A stretch of DNA of 64,000 bases from Symmetrospora coprosmae (GCA_008802785.1 VUYT01000034.1:1-64000), one strand, 5' to 3'; counted from the stretch's first letter, positions 33,567-45,991 are shown. Numbers and translations: made by a program. The notes: generated from the sequence alone by a model not told the origin.

Positions 33567-34633
33567 ATGCACTCAACAGTGCTTTGGGCAATGACGGTTT
33601 TGGTGGTGGCACCTCAAGCTATCCTCGCTGCCCACACCCTGACCTTCGTCAACGGATGCGAGGAGACTATCACTCCCGGGTGCGCCCCAGAACTCCTCGA
33701 TGCACTATCCATGAGCTTATTGATGCCACCTTCTGCACATAGTTTCAAGAAACAAGGTACTGGTGCGACTCTTGGCGATCCGATCGCGCCCGGCGGAACC
33801 TGGTCGACGGAACTGGAGGACTCATGGGAGTCTGGGCGGTTCTGGGCGCTGACTCAAGCCGGTGAGGAGACGCAGCGACTTGAGCCTGATTCCATCTTGA
33901 TCCTCGACGGGCAGCAAGTCTGAACGTATTGTCGTTCCCTGTGCAGCCCAAGACCCGGAGAATGGAGCCGGTGCAACTTTGGGGGAGTGTTCGCTCTTCC
34001 CGGCAGGAAGCGGGCAGTCACAGTGCAACGTGAGTAGACGAAGATCCTCTCTGCATGATGCTGCATGCGAGCGACCCATCGCTGATGCGCTACGTATCAT
34101 AATCAGCTCTCGCTCGTCTCCGGCTGGTCTGCCTCTGCCACTCTGACGTTCGGGAGCAAGTCGAAGACCTGTAACGACTTTGAGAGCGGCGAATGCTTCA
34201 CTGTTGGTCAGGAGGAGACGGTCCCGGGGCGTGAGCCAGGCTTGATTAGCGCTGTCGCGTCACGTTGCTCACGCTGAAACTTGCTCTTGCATACATTTTT
34301 TCATCTACAACAGAATCGATCATCGACAACCAGGAGGCGAACGCACCACTTACATTCAAGTACTTCAACTGCCAAGCCAAGTCTATGCTGCTCGCTGATT
34401 GGCAGGCTGCAGGCGGCGTCGCTGCCGCTCCGGCCGACTCCACGGTGGCTACCGAGACTGTATCCACTGCCGGCACCGAAACTGGTACAGACAGTGGCTC
34501 GCAGACACCGACTGAGACAGCAGCGGCCACACCTTCCGACACGCCCGCAAGCACACCCTCATCTGCACCCGCTTCATCTAATGCATCTTCCGAGTATAAG
34601 CCATGGACTCGGAGAGCGCGCGCTATCCGATGA
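33567..34633 (+). CDS. thaumatin-like secreted protein 2 with Ser/Thr-rich tail
   Basis: Five exons: 33567-33679, 33743-33861, 33947-34029, 34107-34230 and 34314-34633; 252 aa. A signal peptide (VLWAMTVLVVAPQAILA) is followed by AHTLTFVNGCEETITPG. It shares with paralogue 1 the segments GGTWSTELEDSWESGRFWA, ATLGECSLFPAGSGQSQCN, LSLVSGWSASATLTFG and DNQEANAPLTFKYFNC. The C-terminus adds a mucin-like stretch of about 55 residues (VATETVSTAGTETGTDSG and similar) that should be heavily O-glycosylated, suggesting a cell-surface form, although no GPI-anchor signal is obvious: the protein ends WTRRARAIR, much like GRKARAIR in paralogue 1. Four of its five exons correspond to exons of paralogue 1; the second exon of paralogue 1 has no separate counterpart. 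Confidence 0.72.
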
Positions 34634-34732
34634 AGCTTGTGCAACCCCGACACCCACGCTGACCAGTGTATAACCAGCACTCATTCCGAGCTACCATCTC
34701 TTGACATTCGTTGACCTGTACATTCTGTGACA

Positions 34733-35897
34733 CTAGATCTTCACCCCTGACAGGCTGTCGCGCACTAATTCTTGTATCCAGCTCGGGAAGCCCTTGAGCC
34801 CAGTCGAGTAGCCTAATGAAGGGGGAAGGATCACCTGACCGCCTCTGCAGCTAAAGATGGCTTCCGACACAGCATCGGCAATATAGTCGGGTTCGAGGAG
34901 CGGGCCGAGCGAAGCGAGAGACTCCTTGCTCTGATTTGCGAGCAGAGGAGTCATGGCCCACTTAGGATGGATCGACGTGGTGAGCACTCCAGGCGCATTG
35001 TACTCGTTTCTCAAAGCAGCAGTAAGTCCTGTACGCGTATGTTCGAAGGAGAATGGTCAGCCCACACAGCAGAATAACCAGCCAAAAGGTTTACAGACCT
35101 TCATGGAAGGCCAGCTTCCCGGCCTTTGACGCAGCATAGTCTGTTGTACTGGCTACGGTAGCGTAGCTGGCCATGCTCGCCATAGTTATGATGTGACCCT
35201 TTCCGTTTGCTATCATGTCAGGCACCCACGCTTGGCATGTATGCCAGTGACTCGTCAAGTTGACTGCGATGAGCTTGGCAACCCTAGCGGGCGGTGTGGA
35301 GAGGATGGAGCCTGATTGAATCATGCCTGCGTTGTTGTACAGGATCGATGGGCTTTTGCCGAAATGCTGCTTGATTGCTGCAGCGGCGGCCAGAACGGCA
35401 TCGGCATCTGTAATATCGCACTTCTCGTAGAACACGTTGGCTGTGGAGAAGCGTATGCGAAAGATCAGCAGGGAGCGGGAAAGCTGTATCTACTATCACT
35501 TACGGCCATCCAGACGATCAGGCAAGGGTGATACGTCGACCACCGCGACCTTGACACCTCGGCTTACGAGTCTCTCGGTAACGAGCAGACCGAAGCCACT
35601 GCAACCGCCCGTGACGACAGCGACTTCCTCCGTCCAGTTCCACCTGGATCGATCCGTCCTGAGTCTCCAGTGATTCAGAGCTATCGAATTAAGGCGAGCG
35701 TTGAACCGTTTCAACGTGCCGAGCACGAGGAGGGCCTTGAGGAGGATTAGAAGTGTGCTATAGCCACTCCGCGCCTTGATAGCCCGACGAGCTCGAGTCA
35801 GGCTCCAGACGAGAGTACCAGTGACAAAAGGATTGAGCAGCAGACCGGCTGCAGTGATGCGACTGGGTCGGTAGACTTTGAGGCCCGATGATGTCAT
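34733..35897 (-). CDS. short-chain dehydrogenase/reductase, copy A
   Basis: Three exons: 35504-35897, 35099-35440 and 34733-35028; 343 aa. About 90 residues with hydrophobic helices (NPFVTGTLVWSLTRA, TLLILLKALLVLGTLKRF) precede the Rossmann core, so it is probably membrane-bound on the ER or lipid droplets. The core shows VVTGGCSGFG (cofactor loop TGxxxGxG), LYNNAGMI, the serine-containing strand IITMASMASYA and catalytic TDYAASKAG (YxxSK). D after VAVVDVS suggests NAD preference. Layout resembles the SDR16C/retinol dehydrogenase and 17-beta-hydroxysteroid dehydrogenase 11 group; substrate unknown. Exons 2 and 3 are exactly as long as in copy B. Confidence 0.9.
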
Positions 35898-36388
35898 GGT
35901 CCTGCAGGGCTGCTTCGAGAGAGAGAGCGGGTATGTCCGCGAGACAGCGAGAAGAGGGAGGAAGAAGTATGTACGGGAGCTATGCGCAATCGCGCACGAG
36001 AGATAGATGCAAAGTCAAGGCCGTCATTGATCAGCTTAATTAGACGGTTCTGCATCAATGGCAAGCGGGTATTGCGGGCCGGAGCATAGCCGAGCGGGCC
36101 GGGGCAATCAGCATGCTCACCATCTAATCTTATCTGATCCTCATCCTCTGATCGGCTCATAGCAATGTATCGTGATTGGAAGATATCGCACGGCGTGAGG
36201 TTCTTCAGCCGCTGAATACGGTAAGATGTGCAGCTTGGGATCGGGCAAGATCAGGAACGATGCGAGAAGCTGGCTCCGATGGCGCCGCGCGCAACTGCAG
36301 AAAGAATAGATGGAGCCAACCTCTAAGGGAAGCCGAGCAGCGATCATTGTTTACACGTTGCATGCTCCAGTCTGTACACAGAGATGCA
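35898..36388. other. promoter region of dehydrogenase copy A
   Basis: 491 bp between the start of copy A and the 3' end of copy B (both minus). No gene recognised. A stretch near 36055-36115, rich in GGGCCGG motifs, resembles part of the copy B upstream region near 37750. Confidence 0.45.
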
Positions 36389-37550
36389 CTAGACCCTCAT
36401 CGTTGCCAAGCCATCGCGAATGATCTCTTGCGCCCAGTTGGGCCACCCTCTCAGACATGCAGAGGAATTGAGCGAAGGAGGGAGAATCTTCTGACCACCT
36501 TTGCAGCTGAAGATGGCTTCGCAGACAGCATCAGAAACATATTCTGCGTCCAGAATCGGTCCAAGCTTGGCGAGAACTTCCTCGCTCTGCTGAGAGATCA
36601 GAGGAGTCAGGGCCCAGTTTGGGTGGACCGATGTTGTGAGCACTCCGGGCGCCTTGTAGTCGTTCCTCAGGGCGGCGGTAAGTCCTACAGATGTAGTAAG
36701 GAACGCTCAGCCGATCTAACAGCATACGGTGCGGCACTCAGAGGTCACACATACCTTCATGGAAAGCGAGGACGCCAGCCTTGGATGCAGCGTAGTCTGC
36801 TGTTGCAGCTACAGTCGCAAAGCTGGCCATGCTCGCCATGGTAACGACGTGACCTTTATTCCTTTGGACCATGTCAGGAACAAAAGCCTGGCAAGTGTGC
36901 CAGTGGCTCGTCAAGTTGACTGCGATGACCTTGGCCACCTTCGAGGGCGGTGTGGAGAGAATGGGGCTTGACTGCCCGATCCCAGCGTTGTTGAAGAGGA
37001 TGGAAGGGCTTTGGCCAAAGTGTTTCTTGATTGCTGCGGCGGCAGCCAGAACGGCGTCCGCGTCGGTGATATCGCACTTCTGATAGAAGACGTTGGCTGC
37101 GGGGAAACGTTCAAGGAAGATCAGCGACGAGCACAGAGGCTGTGATCAGCATCACTTACGGCCTTGTAGACGATCCGGGAAGGGTGATACGTCAAGCACA
37201 GCGACCTTGACACCCTGACGGACGAGTCTTTCGGTGACGAGCAGGCCAAAGCCACTGCAACCTCCGGTGACGACCGCGACTTCTTCGCTCCAGTTCCATT
37301 TGGCTTTGTCCGATCGCAGCTTCCAGTGGTTCAGAGCAATCGAGTTCAGGCGGGCGTTGATCGTCTTCAGTGTTCCCCACGCGAGGAGAACTTTCAGGAG
37401 AGTGAGGAACGCTTTGTATCCGGTCAATCCAGTCCGAATTTCGATGTCGGAACGAGCTCGGATGACGCCCCAGAGTAGAGTTCCAGTGACGAAGGGGTTC
37501 ACCATCGCACCGGATAGCGTGACCCGGCTGGGCCTGTACGTCTTCACCAT
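36389..37550 (-). CDS. short-chain dehydrogenase/reductase, copy B
   Basis: Three exons: 37160-37550, 36755-37096 and 36389-36684; 342 aa. Motifs match copy A: VVTGGCSGFG, the LDVS acidic residue after strand 2, a serine strand VVTMASMASFA and catalytic TADYAASKAG. The N-terminal hydrophobic region (NPFVTGTLLWGVIRA, FLTLLKVLLAWGTLKTI) is also kept. Exons 2 and 3 are 342 and 296 nt as in copy A, and exon 1 differs by one codon, so this is a tandem duplication with both copies intact. A membrane-associated oxidoreductase of lipid or steroid-like substrates is the family-based guess. Confidence 0.9.
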
Positions 37551-38015
37551 GTCTCGCTGTCAAGGGTGAGGGTGTGGATGTGGAGATCTGGAGGCGCCCG
37601 TGAGTAAAGTCAAGGAGAGGAGGAGGTGGTGAGTGAGATGTGACGAGAGGAAGAGGTATAGGAAGTCTGGTCGTGAATACAGGAAAGATAGATGCAAGGG
37701 CAAGGCCGCATTGATGTGGTTCAACTTGCACAATGTCCGGTGGCAATCATGACCGGTCGGAGCGGGCCGAGTTGCCGGAGCAAGTTCGATTTGCGTTCGC
37801 TCCGAGCAAGCTTGAGGTGTCGTAACGAGTGAGTCTACTGTCATGTAGACGAGTACAACAGGCATGACTGCTTGCTATAGATGCCCTCGCCTCGAAATAT
37901 CCTGGCATGATCAGGAATGTGTAGTTGCAGGCTGCGCAAGCAGCTGAAAGAGGTTGGCTTGAGCTCGCACCGCTCGGAGCTCGCAGAAAAGGCTACGATA
38001 CCTTCTTGCCATACA
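37551..38015. promoter_or_regulatory. divergent promoter of dehydrogenase B and the Nudix gene
   Basis: 465 bp between outward-facing start codons. No conserved coding sequence; an in-frame extension upstream of the Nudix start lacks family similarity. Confidence 0.5.
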
Positions 38016-38725
38016 ATGCATCACCCGAGGCTCGTGGCCGTCAGCGTGCCCGTATACCTCCCAGATGTCTCGGAGACGTCTGCCGCAGACCTAGACATCC
38101 CGGCGGATCTGCAGGCGCTCCGGGTACCGCTGTTCTTGCTGTGCAGCTCGAGGAAGCATGCAGACCGCTGGGTACTGCCCAAAGGCGGCGTGGAGAAAGG
38201 CGAAACAAGCGCCGAAGCTGCCATCCGCGAAGGCTGGGTCCGTCCACCGAATCGGACGGCAGACTTTCGCCGGAGCTGACTCCGAGACCTTGAACACCCT
38301 CGCTCTACTCCGAATGGCTCCGGATTTCGCAGGAGGAGGGTCAGTCGGCCGCATCGTCGAGTTTTGCACGGGCCCGGATCAGCGTCACTTCAGACTGACT
38401 TTCCGGCTGTCCATCTTCCCCCTCTCTTCCAGCCGGTTTCCGAGGGACACATCTCGTCTCGCTAAGCCCGAGTATAGCGGACGCGCGCCCTTCGAAGCCC
38501 AAGCACCATGCAGATGACGTGCCTCGCGCGCTGTACGACTTTGAGCTCTGTCTGGTGACGAGACTCGAGCAGGATTGGCCAGAAAACGAGCGGACACGGA
38601 GTTGGGCGACGCGCGACGAGGTGGAGCGTCTAACGTCGTGGAGGACCGAGGTGGCCGCGGGACTCGGCAGGGTCAGCAAGGACGCGGCCGAGCTCGCATC
38701 ATTGGCTCGGAGCAAGCTGTCGTAA
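38016..38725 (+). CDS. Nudix hydrolase, diphosphoinositol-polyphosphate (Aps1/DIPP) type
   Basis: Three exons: 38016-38237, a 7-nt exon 38333-38339 and 38433-38725; 173 aa. The protein begins MHHPRLVAVSVPVYLPD and contains WVLPKGGVEKGETS. The catalytic Nudix box GxxxxxExxxxxxxREGWEEAGF is completed only when the 7-nt exon (coding EE plus one base) is included. Introns are 95 and 93 bp with GTCCGT/CAG and GTCAGT/CAG ends. Downstream, VPRALYDFELCLVTRLEQDW matches the family's second half. Members remove phosphate from diphosphoinositol polyphosphates and diadenosine polyphosphates. Without the small exon the box loses both glutamates, so splicing is essential for activity. Confidence 0.88.
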
Positions 38726-38859
38726 CGCAATGGGGGTGTGCGAATGGCAAACGTCGCCAGGCGCTGGTAGATGTGGCATCGGAGAGCGAGCGGACTCTTA
38801 GGCTGATTGGCGCGATAGAGGCGCAAGCTGGTGTACAACGCGGTCGCTAATAGCGCTAT

Positions 38860-41800
38860 TTACAGCTTCGCATCCCCGACCAATGGCTGTATCTTCTCGT
38901 ACAGCAGCACATACGCCTGCGCCTTTTGCACCTCGTCCACGCTCGCCCCTCGGACAGTATCGTCGCTGCAGTACACCCAGCGCCGGGGTGCCTCACTGTC
39001 CGACTTTGTGATGGCATCGCTCTTCTCGATCTTTTCGCCCGCAATCTTGCGCTGTGCCGTCAGGACTAGCGCATAGTAATGTCCGGATGACCTATAGGCG
39101 GAATCAGAATGGATCAGTCTGGGCTGATCGCGAGGGGGGATATGTATACAAATGCGACGATGCACTCACATGTTGCCCTGATGGCAGATGACAGCGTACA
39201 GTCTGTACTGGCTGTTGATCCGGACCTCCTTGGGCGGCGACTCTCGCCTGAACCAGTGGTGGTGATGACGAGGTTTTGGCCGCTCCTTTTCCTTTGCCGG
39301 ACTATCCGATTCTTCACCTGCCGACGATGCACTGATTGCCCCACTCTTCTCGTCGGCAGCTCCGGCTCGGCCGCGAGGCGCACCAGCCGTCAGTACGCGC
39401 TCGACCTCGCTGACGGGCAAAGCAGGCGGAGGCGGCGCCATGAAGGGTGCCATGTCGAGGTTGAGCGGGAACGAGATCTTATCATCAAGCTTCTTGAGGT
39501 TGCTGAACGAGCCAAACATGGACGACTTGGACGTCTGCTGGAACCGCTTCAGGTGGAGGACGAGGATGGGCGGCAGGTTCGAAATGAGGTAGCGCTTGTG
39601 CGCTCGTCGAGACACGTAGCGCTGCATGCGGGGCGGCAGGGCCGGGCTTCCCGGTGCCAGGACGGGAGCTCGTGGCGTGCCTGCTGGCGGCTGCGGAGGG
39701 ACAGCGAAGGAGATGGAGGAAGGTGCGTCTGAAGCACGCGAAGGGCTCCTCGAGACACTGCTGCCTCGCTCGGCTGCATCGACCTCCTCGTCCGCTTCTG
39801 CGCCTCTGTCCGACTCAAAGCCTGAAGGGCTGGAAGTGCTGTCGCCGTCCGTGCTCGCCGACCCGCGTGATACCGATACGCGCAGTGACGAGAAGCCAGC
39901 TAAGCCAGCCGTGTTGTCCGGTGCAGGCGCCTCATTTCCCGCTGCCGGACCAGGGGCTGCAGCTGCAGCTGCAGCTGCAGGCCCGGCATCCGGCGAATCA
40001 GCCGGAGAGACCGGAGGTGAAGTCGCAGTGATCCGAATCTCGGGCCCGTTGACAGCACCTGAGCCAGGTGCAGAGAGCGTCCCCGCGGCTTCAAACTGCG
40101 ACCTTTGCCGCTCCCTCGTCTGCAGGAGCTGCCGGTTGACATCCACCATGGTCTCCGTCTTGCTCCCAGCACTGACCGAGCCGCGGGGCGTACTCCGGTG
40201 CGCCCAGTAGTCGTCGCCTTCCTGGCCGTGTTCCCTCCTTCCCGTCGGCGTATGATCTGCATCGTCTCGCAGGTATGGCCGCCTTTCCTTCAGTTTGGCA
40301 GCTGAGGCTAAGCGGCGCTCGGCCTCCTGTTTGCGTGTGGTCTGCTCGAGCAGCCTCGCAGCGCGTTTCCGCCCGACCTGGGCGACAAGCCCAGGATTGA
40401 GCAGCTTCCAGCACCGCCTGCACTGGAACGCATCCTCGCCCTCGAGCGCCTCGACCGAGGTGAACTGCAGCAAGCAGCTGTACAGACCCGTGGTCGAGGC
40501 ATCGCCGCCGGCCTGGAAGGACCCGCCCAGGTCCCCTCCTGACGATGACGAGGAGGAGGCGTGCGCGCCGAGCGGCTGGGCGATGCGCAGCCCGGCAAGT
40601 GGAGACGGACCAGGCACCTCGGCGAACAGCTTGCGAATGTACTCTTGCTGCTCGCGCGAAGGCTTCGAGACGAGGTGGGCCGACTTGCTCTTACGATGCG
40701 CATCGCTCGTGCCAGATAGATCAGAGTCGATCGTCTCTGCACCAGAGGCAGCGTCCGACCGTTTGACGCTGCCTGATCGCGACAGGGAGGACTCCCGCGA
40801 CTTGACCGACGTGGCGGAGGCATTGGGCGAGAGGAAATTTCGCTTTGTATTGCTGCTGCGGAGGAAGGACGGGTCGAGCGATTTCCTGCGCCGGACCTTT
40901 GCAGAGGCGTCGTCCTCCACGGCGCCTACGCCCGCGCCTTCCGCGCCAGACTGGCCCCGAGAAGCCTGTTCGCCCCCAGAAGCTGCGGATGAGCCGTTGT
41001 CGGCGATACGCCGAGCTCTGTTTCCTTCTGCCTCAGAACCCTCGGTGTCCGACACGCTTAGGATGGCCGTTGGAGCGCGCGCGGCCATTTTTGGTCTTTT
41101 TACAGCCTCCTTCTGGTCGCGAGAGGCGTTCGCTGCAGAGGTGCTCAAGAACTTGCGCAGGCGGTCTCTCTGCGGACGGGGCACATGATATGAATCAGTG
41201 ACTCCTAATATGGGAACAAATTCAAGCGTGGTGCGTTTTGGCTCACCCGCTTCAGCTTGGCATCGTCGCTCTTGAGTGGCAGCGAGATGTCGAGAAAGTC
41301 CTCCTCGATGCGGCTGACGCCCCTGCACTCTTCGCAGACAATGACGCTGGCGAGCTTGCCTCCGAAGAGCGTGTCGATGAACGGTGTATACCGCTTTGGC
41401 TGGGGTGCACGCGGTGCAGGGCGGTAGGTGGGATCCTCGGCCAGAAGCGACTCTGCCTCGGACGTCTCGAGCTCGTCGGCCGAGCTACTCGAGTCGGAGG
41501 CGTCACTGCCTGCAGCCTCTCCTGCGGGCCGTGTAACCTTTTGGCGTTTGGCCTTCTTCGGCTTTACCGGTTGCGCGGGCTGGATCTTCTTGATGAGCTG
41601 TGGGGAGTGGGTGGGTGAGAAACGGTCAGCGGTAACTCGGCACAGGGAAGAGCGGAGATGGACGCACATCCATCTCCTCCATGGACACGCCATCGAGCAG
41701 GTAGCGGAGCAGCTCGTGGGCGTCCATCTGGTCCCACTCGTTCCAGTCTTCGCTCTTTCGGTTGAGGGCCTTCATGAGCGTCTTTGCGCTGATTGTGCTC

Positions 41801-42303
41801 TGCTTGCCGGACCACAGCTTTACGAGGGTGTTTGCGAGGGCGGAGGAGCTGGCAGAGGACATGGAGGTGAGCATGTGAGTGTCAGTTTGTGCGCAAGTAG
41901 AGGATCGCCGGGGATCATCCTTCCGGGGATATGCTCACAGCGGCAAGCTCTCTGGGAATGGATTCTCGGTGAGGAGCTGCAAGGATGGGCTCGTCTCCAC
42001 CGTGGGCGTGTCTGGCGGTGGTGCCTGAGCTGTAGCTGCATCCGTACTCGTATCTGCATCGGTCGCCGTTGTCGTCGCCTTCACCGCCTCTATGGCTCCC
42101 GGGTACTCTGCCAGGGCATCCCTCAGCGGCCTCGACGCGGCCAAGCCCTGGAGGATGGAGCTGAGATAGCATGAATTGCCCAGATTGGTGATGCCCGGGT
42201 GGTTGATGCTGCTGCCTCCATTGCTGCTATGGCTGCCGTGGCTATTGGGTGTCGGCGTGCTCGAGCTGCTACTGCCTCCTCCTCTCTTGGACGACGAGAA
42301 CAT
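38860..42303 (-). CDS. ubiquitin carboxyl-terminal hydrolase (USP16/45-like)
   Basis: Five exons: 41939-42303, 41668-41848, 41247-41597, 39170-41169 and 38860-39091; 1042 aa. Cys box: GITNLGNSCYLSSILQGL, with nucleophile C45. DQMDAHELLRYLLDGV is the QQDSHEFL-like segment. FIDTLFGGKLASVIVCEEC and, much later, FQCRRCWKLL provide the two CxxC pairs of the zinc ribbon. The His box SGHYYALVL and WVYCSDDTV lie in the last exon. A 450-residue insert rich in S, A and R separates the halves of the catalytic domain, as in other large fungal USPs. Best resemblance is to the USP16/45 group (FGGELTSxxxCxxC...FLDLSLP). Expected role: removal of ubiquitin from nuclear or cytosolic targets. Confidence 0.92.
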
Positions 42304-42503
42304 GGCTGCAGTGATGTATGGATAGATAACCTCCTCTCTGCTATGCTGTCCCTATGCCTGCTCCATGGCCGTGCTCGCTATCCCTCTCTCTCTCTGCTGG
42401 GAAGAAGCCAAGAGAAGCGACGAACGTCGAACGTGGAGATTGCCATCTGACAACTACAAGCACAACAACAGCGCCGCAGTGCAACGGGCACACTCGCATC
42501 GCA

Positions 42504-45500
42504 TCAGACCACTGGCACACCCCGCGCCCACGCAACCAGTCCCAAGCTGGTCCGGACAAGGTTCCCGACATCCCGCGTCTCCTTGAGCTGGCCATCGAGC
42601 ATGCTCCGGAGGGCAGCCTCAAGGCGATGACGACCTTCACTGGCTTCGCCATCGCCATCGTCCTCTTCGTCGCCGCCGAATAGCTCTCCCCCGTCCTCTT
42701 CCCCCTCGTCGTCCCGTCCAGCCCCAGACAGGACGTCCCCGTGGATCGTCAGAAATACACTCATGACGGCCTGGACAGCCTCAAAGTCCCGACGCGACCT
42801 CAGCCGCGCAGTCATGGCCTGCATAAACAGCTCGAGCTGGTCCACCCCGGCCAGAGAGCGGATCTCGAGGTCCAATGCAGAAGGGGAAAGGGCAAAGAGC
42901 CGCGAGAAGAGGCCGTCGTCTGGGCATAGCCGGCGGCGGAGCAGAGAACAGTCAGTAAGCAACCCGCAGTACTCATAGAAGGATGAAGCACTCACAGTCC
43001 TTCGACCCGGCTGCACTTTCCTTGCGCAGCAACTGCACCATGTCCGACTCGACTTCCATCTCGCCAAACCCGACGCGCCGCTTCCTGCTCTCCGCCCCGC
43101 TGCCATCCCCATCACCCGCTCTGCCCTCGGCCATGTCGAAGCGCGTCTCTGTCCCAGGCAGCGTAGGCAGGAAGAACGGCGCCTGCTCTGGCGCCTTTGG
43201 CTTCTCTCGCGGCTTGTTGCGCGCCGTGATGGTCTCGAGGTTGATGAGCGTTTGCCATTTCGAGCGGGGAAGGAGCGAGAGTGTCACCAGAGAGGAGGAA
43301 AGCTGCTGGCTGTCCAGCTCGGGAATGTGCTGCGGCACGGCAAGCTCCTCAGCGAGCGCCGTGGGCAAGTCGGATGCCTCGTCAGAGCCCTGCAGCGATG
43401 GCAGCGTTGCATGTTGCCCTCTCAGAATATCGTCTTCGTCGATAGTCCGCAGGGAGACATCGGTGAACTGCGCGCGGTTGGTCCTGGACACGGCACGGGC
43501 AGCTCATGTCAGCCCTCTCTCTCTCTCAGGAACGATTAAGCAAGTCAAGCTGCGTAGTGACCGCACTCACCAGAGGAAAACGCCGACACTATCGACGTGG
43601 CTCGTGGCGAGAAAGTCGCCCGTTGGCGAGAAGGTCATGGACGTGGCTACGCTGGATGTCTTGAACGCGTCGACCAGCTGTCCTGTGGGTATATCGAACG
43701 TGCGAATGATGGAGTCCGTGGACGTCGTGAGCAGCCAACGCGAGTCGTTCGAGAAGGCCTGTCGAACGTTCCGATGGCGAGTCAGCTAGGAAAAGCAGCA
43801 CCGTGTAAGAACCGCCGCGCGCGACGCTCACAATGTCGACTATTCGACCGCGGAACCCGACAAACTCTCGCACGGTGCGCTTGGTCTCAATGTCAACAAG
43901 GCGGACCGACAGATCATCGCACACACACGCGAGGAGGTTGTTCTCGCGCTGCAGAACGATGGCCACAATGTGATTCGGCAGGCTCGTCGACGAGATGTGC
44001 TTGCCGGAGTGAAAGTCGAAGAACTGGTCGAGGCGCGGTAGGCATGTTAGATGACCACGTAGGCAAGCAGCTCAGAGGAAACGCAATCGGACCCACATGC
44101 AAAGCGCCCGCGAGCGTGCTGAGCACGACAACCGTGTTGAGCGCATCCACCTCGATGCCGCTCACATGGCGCGCGCGCTTGTCCTTGCTCGCTGTAACGT
44201 TTTTCGGCAGCTTGAACTCCCTCCTCCGGATCCCGGACTGCATGTTCCACATGAGGGCCCGGTCCGCCCGCTCGTACCCGACAAGGCCAAAGTTGCCGCA
44301 CGCCGTGACGCACGCGGCTCGTGCCGGGCCCGTCTCTATCTTGGCGTCATTCACGGCGAAGCGGTGCTTGCCGAGCCGCTTGTTCCCGACCGACCAGGTG
44401 CGCGCCGTGTCCTCGCCCGAGTGGAACGTGAGCACGTCATCCCACTCGCGTTTGATGGTGGACGCGTTGCCCACGCCGCCCTGCCCCGCGCCGATGCCCG
44501 TGAAGGACAGGCCCTCGACGGGCGACAGGCGCAGCTCGCGCGCGGCCATGCCGAGCTTGTTGGACTTGCTCGTCACGCTGCCCTGGGAGAGCTCGAACGA
44601 GCGCGAGTCGCGCACGACGGACGAGTACCGCAGCGTCCTGTCGTCCTTGGATGACGACAGGAGGGACTTGCCGTCCGAGCCATAGTAGCGGATCATGGAG
44701 GGCGGTGCAGCGTGCCCGGACCGCTCCTTGAGCAGGCGCGGCGGCGAGGTGGGCGTGTCAAAAATCCACTCGCGGATGGCGTTGTCGGCGCCGTTCGAGA
44801 GGAGGACTGGCTGGCCGGGGAGGAACTGCACGGCACCGATGCGGCGGTCGTGTGCGCGGCGAAGGAGGGAGAGGAGCTTTCCGCCGCTGTCGAGGTCCCA
44901 AAGAGCAATGTTGCCGCTCGCGTCGCTTGAGGCGAGCGTCTGAGCCTCGTTGTCGGTGCGGAAGGTTAGAGAGGTGATGCCTGGCTCTTGCCCGTCCTGC
45001 ACCGAGATCTCCTGCGCCGCCCCTTCTACCGACATTGCGAATTCGAGCAGGATCTGGCCCATGCGAATGTCAAAGACGACAATCTTGCCGTCCGAGAAGC
45101 CGAGGGCGAGCACGTCGATGGCGGGTGACTGGACGATGGCAGTGATTGCTGCTGTGTGTATTCCCGGGCCAAAGGCGTCTGGTGTGAATTCGTGGATGAG
45201 GGAGCGCGTCTGGATGTTCCAGATTTGCAAGCTCCCCTCTCGGCTGGCCACGACGACCTTGTTGAGGTAGGTGGATGGGTGGACGAGGCGGGTCGCGGTG
45301 AAGGTGGGGTCAAACTCGATGGTTGTGGTGAGCTCGTTGGTGGTGATGTCCCAGACGAGCAGCTTTCTGCCGTCGGTCGAGATTGCGCACAGGTACGGGT
45401 TGAAGAGGATGGTCTGTCCTATCTGGGTGTGCGCGTCTGGGTGTGAGTCTGCGGACGAGAGGGTTGCGACCTCTTTGCCTCGTACGTAGCGGTGGACAGT

Positions 45501-45991
45501 GCTCCCCGAGGCTGCAAAGACCGAGTCGCCCTGGATGAGGAGGGAGGTGATTGGGGAGGGTAATGGCGGGCCTGGCGAGCGTCAGTCGTTAGTTGTCAGT
45601 AGTCAGTAGTTAGTGCAATGCCGGATCCACATATACACATCAATCAGCCTGCTTTTCGCCACTCTGTAAATTTGTCGGACGTGCATCCATCGCATCGCAT
45701 CGGATTCGACGCACCGACAAAGAGGAGGTTCAGCGATGCAGCTGCATCCCACATTGCCCATGAGCTGCCCAACGAGGTTACGACGGTGACGGCGGGCTGC
45801 TTGAGGTGGGTGCTGCTACGGAGCTGCAGTGCATGGGGTGTTCCATTCGAGACGACGCCCAGCGCTCTGAACGGCGCAAACAGGCGGCGGGGTGGGGGTG
45901 GGACCTGTTGATGCTGCTGATCCTCTGATATGCCGTTGGTGCCATTGCCATCCTGGCGTTGTCGTTTGGTGTGCTGGTGCTGGTCCTCCAT
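42504..45991 (-). CDS. UTP21: Utp21/WDR36, small-subunit processome WD40 protein
   Basis: Six exons: 45715-45991, 44097-45571, 43832-44023, 43571-43785, 42996-43483 and 42504-42919; 1020 aa. After a short polar leader, LFAPFRALGVVSNGTPHAL opens the first propeller. Two WD40 propellers follow (for example ITSLTFRTDNEAQTLASSD, LLSNGADNAIREWIFD, WLLTTSTDSIIRTFDIPTG). The C-terminal Utp21-specific domain is visible as LVTLSLLPRSKWQTLINLE and, at the end, DGLFSRLFALSPSALDLEIR. In yeast the protein is part of the UTP-B complex needed for 18S rRNA processing in the nucleolus. All junctions close in frame. It is divergent from the small membrane protein gene across 112 bp. Confidence 0.94.

Noticed and set aside
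39626-41188. Two large plus-strand open frames opposite the ubiquitin protease
   Set aside because: Antisense shadows of the long serine/alanine-rich insert; the minus-strand frame carries the catalytic motifs.
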